Below are positions 56,960-64,000 of a DNA stretch of 64,000 nucleotides, piece after piece. The notes under the pieces are model-generated. The model saw only the letters and a program-made list of their open reading frames with translations. It did not search any database and was not told the DNA's origin. Source of the DNA: Calendula officinalis (Eukaryota; Streptophyta; Magnoliopsida; Asterales; Asteraceae); contig OY970834.1 of NCBI GenBank assembly GCA_963853835.1, positions 36,983,257 to 37,047,256 on the forward strand. The letters are read 5' to 3'. Within the stretch, counting starts at the first letter, position 1. Every line of letters begins with the position of its first letter. A program made the translations under genes and the position numbers.

Positions 56960-57332
56960 GTTGCCCTACTAAACCATGAGAGTTGTCGGAATAACACATT
57001 ATGAAATAAATAAAAGCTGATATTAAAAGTAGCTAAGGTTACAATATCTTCACCAATCTAACTTTTTTAGGAATAAAGGTCTAAAATGATAGGGATCCGT
57101 CGATTATAGATCCAAACCGTGCAAAAACATTTTGGTGAAGGGTAATCTTTGTAATTAAACTTTTTTAAATCCACATTCTAATATTAAAGTAATCTTTTTT
57201 ATATTATTAGAGAGTAATTTATTTGTGTGGTAAATAGGATATTAATCTAATTGGTCAAAATGAGTAAAGAATATGCTTTATCCACGTAACATGCTTTATC
57301 CATGATTTACCAATCGGATTCAAAGAATATGT

Positions 57333-57423
57333 ATAGTTTGCTCACACATCAATTCCATGTTCCCATATAGTTTGCTCACACATCATTTCCATGTTCCCAT
57401 ATAGTTTGCTCACACATTATTTC
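57333..57423. repeat. 34-bp tandem repeat, almost three copies
   Basis: ATAGTTTGCTCACACATC... begins at 57333, 57367 and 57401. It sits at the edge of the inverted duplication. Confidence 0.85.
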
Positions 57424-57431
57424 CGATTTGT

Positions 57432-57921
57432 TGCAATAGAAAACAGTATATAATGGGTAGCCTTGTGTATGGCAAGAAACCAATTAAAGAGTCGTTTGAA
57501 CTAAGTTGCTTCGCTTCCACAATCCTATATTTTTGTGGTGATGAGCTACTTTAATCTTTTATTGTGTTTACTTGTGTTGAGATAGCTTTCACTTTGTTGC
57601 CCAACTTCTTGGTAGTAAAATCTATCATGGATTCCAATGAAGTTGCACAATGTTAAGTTTTCCTCTCCTTCGATTCCCATAAGTCTCACATTGAATTATT
57701 GTTTCCTTAATCATATGAGCTTCATTGGAGTCGGGATCTATTGAAGACTGTTGATAGATCTGGGGCAGTTTGTCTGATGAAAATGGTATTGAATCAGCCA
57801 CTTTTTGAGATAAAAGTTTTGCCTTTGAATTTCCGTTTTTCGTCAATAATAACTCCATTTCTTCCCCTTGATGCAAATCATTTTGCAAGAAGAAGAGTGT
57901 TGTTATGGATTTATCCTTCAC
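57432..57921 (-). pseudogene. BURP-domain protein fragment (RD22-like), frameshifted
   Basis: The frame at 57625-57921 opens directly into the BURP domain start (TLFFLQNDLHQGEEMEL) and continues through VADSIPFSSDKLPQ and SIDPDSNEAHMIKETIIQCE, matching plant BURP proteins such as RD22. A frameshift near 57665 follows CE, and a +/-1 frame carries the next conserved part (GEE...TSLESMIDFTT) down to about 57440. There is no signal peptide, N-terminal region or the C-terminal CH motifs. The gene is cut at the MITE boundary (57923). Confidence 0.75.
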
Positions 57922-57922
57922 A

Positions 57923-58364
57923 CTGTGTTCCCAAGTTTTTAAATGAAAGAAAAGAGAAGAAAGTTAAGGAAAAGAAGAGAAAGGAAGGAATTTATAAAAG
58001 AAATTAATGTTGTTCTTTGTGTTCCCGAGTCGGAAAGAAAAGGAAGGAAAATTATATTTTTTTGTATTCCCGAGTTGGAGAGAAAGGAAGAAAGTTATTA
58101 AATTTATAGTTTTAGCCTTAAAATGTAGATTAATTAGGAAATATGAGGGATAATTTGGTAAATACAACTTTTTTTCATTAAATGTAACTTCCTTTCTCTC
58201 CAAATCTTCCCACTTTTGGGAGGAAGATTAGGAGAGAAATAATGGCAAAAAACTTCTCTCGTCTTCCTTTCTCTTCTTTTAATAACAAACTCTGGAACAT
58301 GATAAAAATTAATTATCTTCTCAAATCTCTTCTTTTCTCTCTTAATTCAAACTCGGGAACACAG
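57923..58364. mobile_element. MITE with GTGTTCCCGAGTT termini between BURP fragments
   Basis: 442 bp. TIRs CTGTGTTCCCAAGTTTTTAA and the inverse of CTGTGTTCCCGAGTTTGAAT. Internal direct copies of TTCCCGAGTYGGA occur at about 58021 and 58066, with AGAAAGGAAGG purine runs. No clear target duplication. Confidence 0.65.
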
Positions 58365-58998
58365 CGTCAGTTCTTCCTTGAAAGGACCATAGCTAAGGAA
58401 GTTTCACGATGGCTTGTAATTAAACATTTTACTCGATGGTTCAACAAATCCCTTGTTAACATACATTTTACTCGTTGGCTCAGCAAATCGCTTGTAATTA
58501 AACATTTTAGTCGATGGCTCAACAGAAGACATAGACAAGCTATGTCAATAGATCCCGACTCCAAGGAAGCTCATACGATCAATGAAACAATAATTCAATG
58601 TGAGACTATGGGAATCGAAGGAGAGGAAAAACATTGTACAACTTCTTTGGAATCCATGATAGATTTTACTACTAAAAAGTTGAGTAAGAAAGTGAAGGCT
58701 ATCTCAACACAAGTAAACACAACAAAAGATCAAAGTAGCTCATCACCAAAAAAGTACGAGGAAGCCAACCAACTTGGTTCAGATGACTCTGTAGTTGCTT
58801 GTCATACACAAAGCTACCCCATTATATGCAGTTTTCTATTGCCACATAATGGAAAACTCGAGAGCATACTCGATTTCATTGGCGATGGCGGTTTGCCATA
58901 AAGACACTTCAAATTGGCGATGCATATTTCGTTCCAAGTGTTAAAAGTGGGACCAGGAGCTCAGGTATTATTTGGGTTCCATATTAATTATGCAATAA
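58365..58998 (+). pseudogene. BURP-domain protein fragment, opposite orientation
   Basis: From about 58545 it matches the fragment at 57432-57921 in inverted orientation (SIDPDSKEAHTINETIIQCE, then TSLESMIDFTTKKLSKKVKA and SVVACHTQSYPI). The frame stops at 58899-58901, and a shifted frame continues with FQVLKVGPGAQ, a typical BURP C-terminal motif. 58385-58540 replaces the normal BURP N-terminal part with two to three tandem 48-bp-like units encoding WLVIKHFTRWFNKS-type repeats. Not a functional gene. Confidence 0.75.
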
Positions 58999-61938
58999 TG
59001 CAATATATAATCTATGCTTCAAGAAAACTTAAGATATGATCTAATCTATAAGCGGTTGCTAAGTACTAGCTTTTTGTATGTATAATTTATGCTTTATGTG
59101 TGGTTTATGCTTCATATGTATGGCTTATCAATATTATCTATGAACATACTTTAATAAAATAGCCATATTCTATGTTGATCATCGATTACTGAAGTAAAAG
59201 ATATAATGGCTAGCTAGGCAAATTTAAGAATTTTATGATCTCTATTGCTGGTTCAAATGAAAAAAAGAAGAAAAGAAAAAAAGAAAAAAACTAACTTAAA
59301 ACAGAACGGATAAAATGTCTCAAAATTCTCCCAAAGTGTATTTTTATTTCATGCATAACTATCCTAGATTGTTTGTTATATATAAAGGATTAGATAAATT
59401 ATTATTTGAAATCTAATAATGAAATTTGAGACACTATATTATTTACCTGAGTTGACCCAAGTTTGTTTTTACAGGTTACTCAACTCAACCAGGGTTACAG
59501 TGGAGCTGAAAGCACGCCCAATTGGTACCACATGTATATAACGTCATAAAATACGACCCAAGCAGATTATTAGAAATTTTTATTAATTAATTCTTAAATC
59601 AACTCTGTAAACCAGTGTAATGCAAATCAATGATGTATACCCGAATTAAACAAAAAGATCACGGAGTGATATTAGTCAAATCACTCTAATTTTATTAATT
59701 AATTTGGCTAAAGTGAATTACAAACTCAGAAAAATCACGGGTGATCTTTATTTTTCTGAACATAAATTTTGATGAATAACTAATATGATTTGTTTATTAC
59801 TCTGATTATTACATAATCTAAGTTTAGCTGAAAAATCAGGATATATATTAGTATTTTTTAATTATATTTACAAACAATTAGAATAAGTAATTATGAAGAA
59901 TATCTAAAAATTACTTACAAAATTGGAGTTATAAGTGATCTTATATGGACACACAATCTAAAAGGAGGTTGCTTAAAAAAATTTCTACATAATGAAGCAG
60001 GTATGAACCACTATCATATGAATTTGGTTGATTTGGTAACTGCATCATCGATTAATACCTGAATTAAACTAAAGAATTATCAAATTATTAAGAATATGAT
60101 GTAATTACCTTACCAAATTAACCTATAGAGAAATGAATCTCAGATTACCAAATCTTCAGCAAATGTCTTCACATGTCACTTGTTGCCTCCGTGTCCATTA
60201 TTCCTTTAAATAATTGCATTGTCATAAAAACTTAATTCCTTTAATATTATATAAAAAATAAATTTTGAATCATTATTTATTGATTTTATATGAATAAACC
60301 GAAACACTACTATTGGATACTTGTGAAGAAGAAGACCTTTTAATCGACTCATTTACATGTGCATCTTCAACAAATCACAACATGAGATGAAATCAATAAT
60401 CATATATGATTTACATAAATTAAAAAACAAAAATACTCGTGTATGTAGCTGTTTCACCAAGATGATAGAAATAAGGCAAATGTGTCATATAATATTTTTG
60501 AATAAAAGGGGAACAGGTCAAATGGGTTCAAAGTTGCCAAACAGGTACATATTACTATTGCAATTGTTTCTATAATCATAAATTTGGAGATTTTAAAGTA
60601 GATGGAAAAAAAGTGTTTTTAAGATCAGTCCGACTCGTTTCAACCCATATTAAAAACGACCCACTTTGACCCATTACCCAACTTTCCCATCTTGACAAAG
60701 GTTAGTTCAAAGAATATGGATTTCTCAAGAATATGGAATACCTAATTATGCAAAAAAAATAATCATGTTAATACAAATAAAAACACCGATTTATGATCCT
60801 GCAATATGAATTAACCTTTGGCTTAATAATTCATTCATCATTTGGTAATATGAACTAACCAATAAAAATAATCAACTGTAACGCAGCATGGTGAATAATT
60901 CATTCTATCATTTGGCTTAATTTTTGAATTATCAAATCCTGCAATATGAACTGGTGGGGTACCAATTTTACAGGATCATAATTGACACATATGCACAAAT
61001 TGAATAAACATAAACATAAAAAGTTCAGACGATAAATATGGTTCATAAACAACATCATAAAATAACTTATTACAGGAAAAAAAAACATACACGGAACCAA
61101 AAACTAACATGTTGATGCAGAATGGGCGGGTTGGGCCAAGGCTTGGGTCACTAAGGGCCATTTATTGTATGCAGGGCAAAAGAAGTCAGAATATGCCATT
61201 TTGACTCGAAGTTATTTTTGTGCAAATAATAAAATATAAATAGCTAATGTGTTGAATATAAATACAAAAACTATACAATACTCATTAATTAAATGACTTA
61301 TTAGGTTGTGTGCATTTGCAACCATTTGAACAACCACATCTATACATACATGTAGCAAAAAGAAAAGAAAATTCATACGATTATAAATTATAATTAAAGT
61401 TAAATAAATTTACATAAAATTTATTAAAGTAAAACAGTTTGTGTGTACCCTGGCTTTGTATTTCTCTTCATGTGAGACAACTATGAAAAGTAATTCTATT
61501 TCCGCCGAGATTCAAACCATCATATAAGTTGGCCAAATAGCAATAGCAACTAAACTGTAAAGGTGAAACAATTTAAGAGAGTTGTACATAGCATATTCAA
61601 GATTAATAACCTTCATTTCCAAGAAAATGTCATAAGCAAGGTCAGTAATTTTCTTTCATTTTTTCTTTTTTTTTGAATATAATGTGGAATTTCTTAATCG
61701 GTAAGTTTGATTTTATTGGGTTAGGTTGTTAATACGTGTGAAAATTTATGTTGGATTGGGTTGTGTAGTTGCAAGAGAAAGAAATTATTTTTTAATGAAA
61801 AAATTGGGTTAGGTTGGGTTATTAATGTATATAGTCTAAATAAATGTTCAACGATAACGAACAAAGTGTTTAAAAAAGTTTAAACACTTCCTTAAATACA
61901 ACATTTAATATATATAATTGCCTGTTTAAACACATCCT
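58999..61938. other. Long intergenic stretch, no gene recognised
   Basis: AT-rich throughout. 60500-60690 has GGTCAAATGGGTTC and CGACCCACTTTGACCC phrases that suggest an old hAT-type MITE without clear ends. No ORF here has recognisable motifs. Confidence 0.45.
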
Positions 61939-61956
61939 TATATTATATTTAGATTT

Positions 61957-62089
61957 ACCAAAAGGCATTTGGCCTAGCGGTATGGTGTTTGCCTCTCAAC
62001 CTTGAGGTCATGAGTTCGAGTCCCGTCGTGGACATAGGTGGTAATTAGGATTTAAGAGTAGATTAGATTTACCGTTTCAAAAAAATATA
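61957..62089 (+). mobile_element. tRNA-derived SINE, second copy
   Basis: 133 bp, same length as the copy at 6402, with GGCCTAGCGGTATGGTG and B box AGTTCGAGTCCC, ending in an A-rich tail. Flanked by an 18-bp perfect duplication TATATTATATTTAGATTT (61939-61956, 62090-62107). Confidence 0.9.
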
Positions 62090-62107
62090 TATATTATATT
62101 TAGATTT

Positions 62108-62928
<821 letters not shown>

Positions 62929-63313
62929 AAAATAAAACCATAAATTAAATTTGCGAGATATAAGGAATGGTTTTAATATATTTCTTGCTAAATTTTCACA
63001 CGTAAAACCATAAATTTCTTGCTAAGCTCGGGTTCTTTATAATATATTTGTCGTTTCCAAAAAAGAGATATAGGCTACTGATTGATAATTTAAGGAATGT
63101 TTTGAAAATCATAACCTTATTTTAGAGATACTACCAGATTACCCGCGCAATGCGGCGGATACCCTATGACTAAATTTGACGGCGATCAAGTAGTGGGTGG
63201 TGACGACGGTATGATAGTGGCTGCTGGTTGTGGTCGTGCGGATAATGGCTGCTGGTTGACTGTGTGTTTTAAGTTTTTGCGTTATGTAGGATGTTTTTTT
63301 TGGGATAAAGCAA

Positions 63314-63382
63314 AGTATTAGATCAATTGGTTAACACACAGTCCTACTCGCAAAAGATCTTGGGTTCGAATCCCGTAAGCAA
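63314..63382 (+). repeat. Possible tRNA-derived SINE head
   Basis: TAGATCAATTGGTTAACAC resembles an A box and GGGTTCGAATCCCG is a perfect B box, about 35 bp apart, followed by a T run. It is not the same family as the SINEs at 6402 and 61957. No target duplication was found. Confidence 0.45.
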
Positions 63383-63768
63383 TATTTTTTTTTATTTTGT
63401 GGTGTTTAAGATGTTTCCAAAAGTAGAAATTTAAGATTAAGTATAAGATTAAGACTTTCTAAACTTAGAAGGTCTAAATGCTTTAAGAAGTAGTAAGATA
63501 AAATGGTGTAATTTAGGTAGGGATTAATGCACTTAAATCAGCCCTAAAAAATATGTTATGATTTTGAAAAGTTGTTAATTATGGGTTAAGATTGACCGAA
63601 TTTTATGCATATTTTAAGAATGTGAAATATGATTTCCCAAATCTTAGTTTAAATTTAATAATCACAGGTTTGTTACGTTTTCCATATTTATCTTGACAAA
63701 CCTCGAATAAATCATATTACACATTTACACCTATCTCTATAAACAAAAACCTAGACGCCCATGGCGGA

Positions 63769-64000
63769 GTAGAAGTACCACTTCACCACATACTACCAAG
63801 ATTACCGGTAGTCCGATTCATGCTTGTTTCCAAGCAATGGCATTCATTCATATCAACACCAATATTCAAAAAGATGCACGTAATCAACAACCACCAGAAA
63901 CTACTCCTACTATCTACAACAAAACCATATAAGTTCGGGTCCATCGACTTTGAAGCACCAGAAGATGGTACAACCGCTAGCCATTGTTTGCCCTGTAACC
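63769..64000 (+). CDS. F-box protein, 5' part, cut by window end (possibly pseudogene)
   Basis: An open frame of 77 codons running off the window encodes an F-box core: EVPLHHILPRLPVVRFMLVS then KQWHSFISTPIFKKMH, followed by NNHQKLLLLSTT, as in plant F-box associated interaction proteins that act as substrate receptors of SCF ubiquitin ligases. The likely start ATG at 63761 (M-A-E) is in a different frame and hits TAG at once, so either a small frameshift has occurred or translation starts at a later ATG. The rest of the gene is outside the window. Confidence 0.7.

Larger units (their letters stand above)
47385..57335 (-). repeat. Large inverted duplication, arm 2 (interrupted by gypsy B)
   Basis: The inverted counterpart of 4945-8943. 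It contains the VDR pseudogene, the 48700-49545 match and the 56965-57335 match, with the 7.4-kb gypsy B inserted between the last two. Sequence equivalent to about 7030-7950 is missing, apparently replaced by the MITE at 48388-48662, and a stretch equivalent to about 5010-5085 is also shortened. Confidence 0.75.

Noticed and set aside
57741..58007. Plus-strand frame with a Lys-rich tail
   Set aside because: Antisense to the BURP fragment, and its tail is purine repeats in the MITE.

Overview
This window is nuclear DNA of a flowering plant, most likely a eudicot and probably an Asteraceae species. The genes have introns and plant-specific families: an arginine-rich CCCH finger, a violaxanthin de-epoxidase-related protein, an EPSIN1-type clathrin adaptor, and fragments of PP2C, BURP and F-box genes. 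Base composition is AT-rich and most of the window is transposable elements. The Asteraceae placement rests on the style of the retroelement proteins (a copia gag opening MTSKDALSIGTDLKP) and is an inference. No organelle, bacterial or viral genome segment is seen.

Layout. 1-10 kb: an edge-truncated hAT MITE, an intronless RR-TZF gene (851-1867), a run of MITEs (1984, 3480, 4053, 5391) and a SINE (6402), then the two-exon VDR gene (7891-9919). 10.4-14.4 kb: an 11-exon epsin gene on the minus strand whose splice sites all join in frame to give 579 aa. 14.6-20.4 kb: a 1.2-kb Mutator-like element, a GC-rich repeat, a 716-bp palindrome and two hAT MITEs. 21.0-40.4 kb: a minus-strand Ty1/copia element (263-bp LTRs, TSD TAACA) split by a younger plus-strand Ty3/gypsy chromovirus (element A, 30328-38794, TSD TTTGG). 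40.7-46.7 kb: MITEs around a PP2C fragment. 47.3-57.3 kb: an inverted, decayed copy of the 4.9-8.9 kb block, including a truncated VDR pseudogene, into which a second gypsy element (element B, 49552-56959, TSD GTTGC) has inserted. 57.4-59.0 kb: two opposed BURP gene fragments around a MITE. 59-64 kb: mostly featureless AT-rich DNA with a SINE, a 120-bp AT microsatellite, and the start of an F-box gene at the right edge.

Only three genes look intact: the TZF gene, VDR and the epsin gene. They are unrelated in function (cytoplasmic RNA regulation, plastid protein, vesicle trafficking) and there is no sign that they work together.

The most interesting structure is in the 3' noncoding part of the copia element. 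Six irregularly spaced repeats (22120-23300) share two short conserved boxes, GATGCAAT and AGATC, while the flanking helices differ in sequence but keep their base pairing. This compensatory pattern suggests a repeated structured RNA or DNA element. Other notable points are a leader array of near-palindromic TTCGGGCCGAA motifs in the same element, a predicted intron conserved in the LTRs of both gypsy elements and disabled by a deletion in one LTR, a palindrome with 128-bp arms that match perfectly outside a MITE, and two independent transposon insertions into the same short target in the two duplicated blocks.
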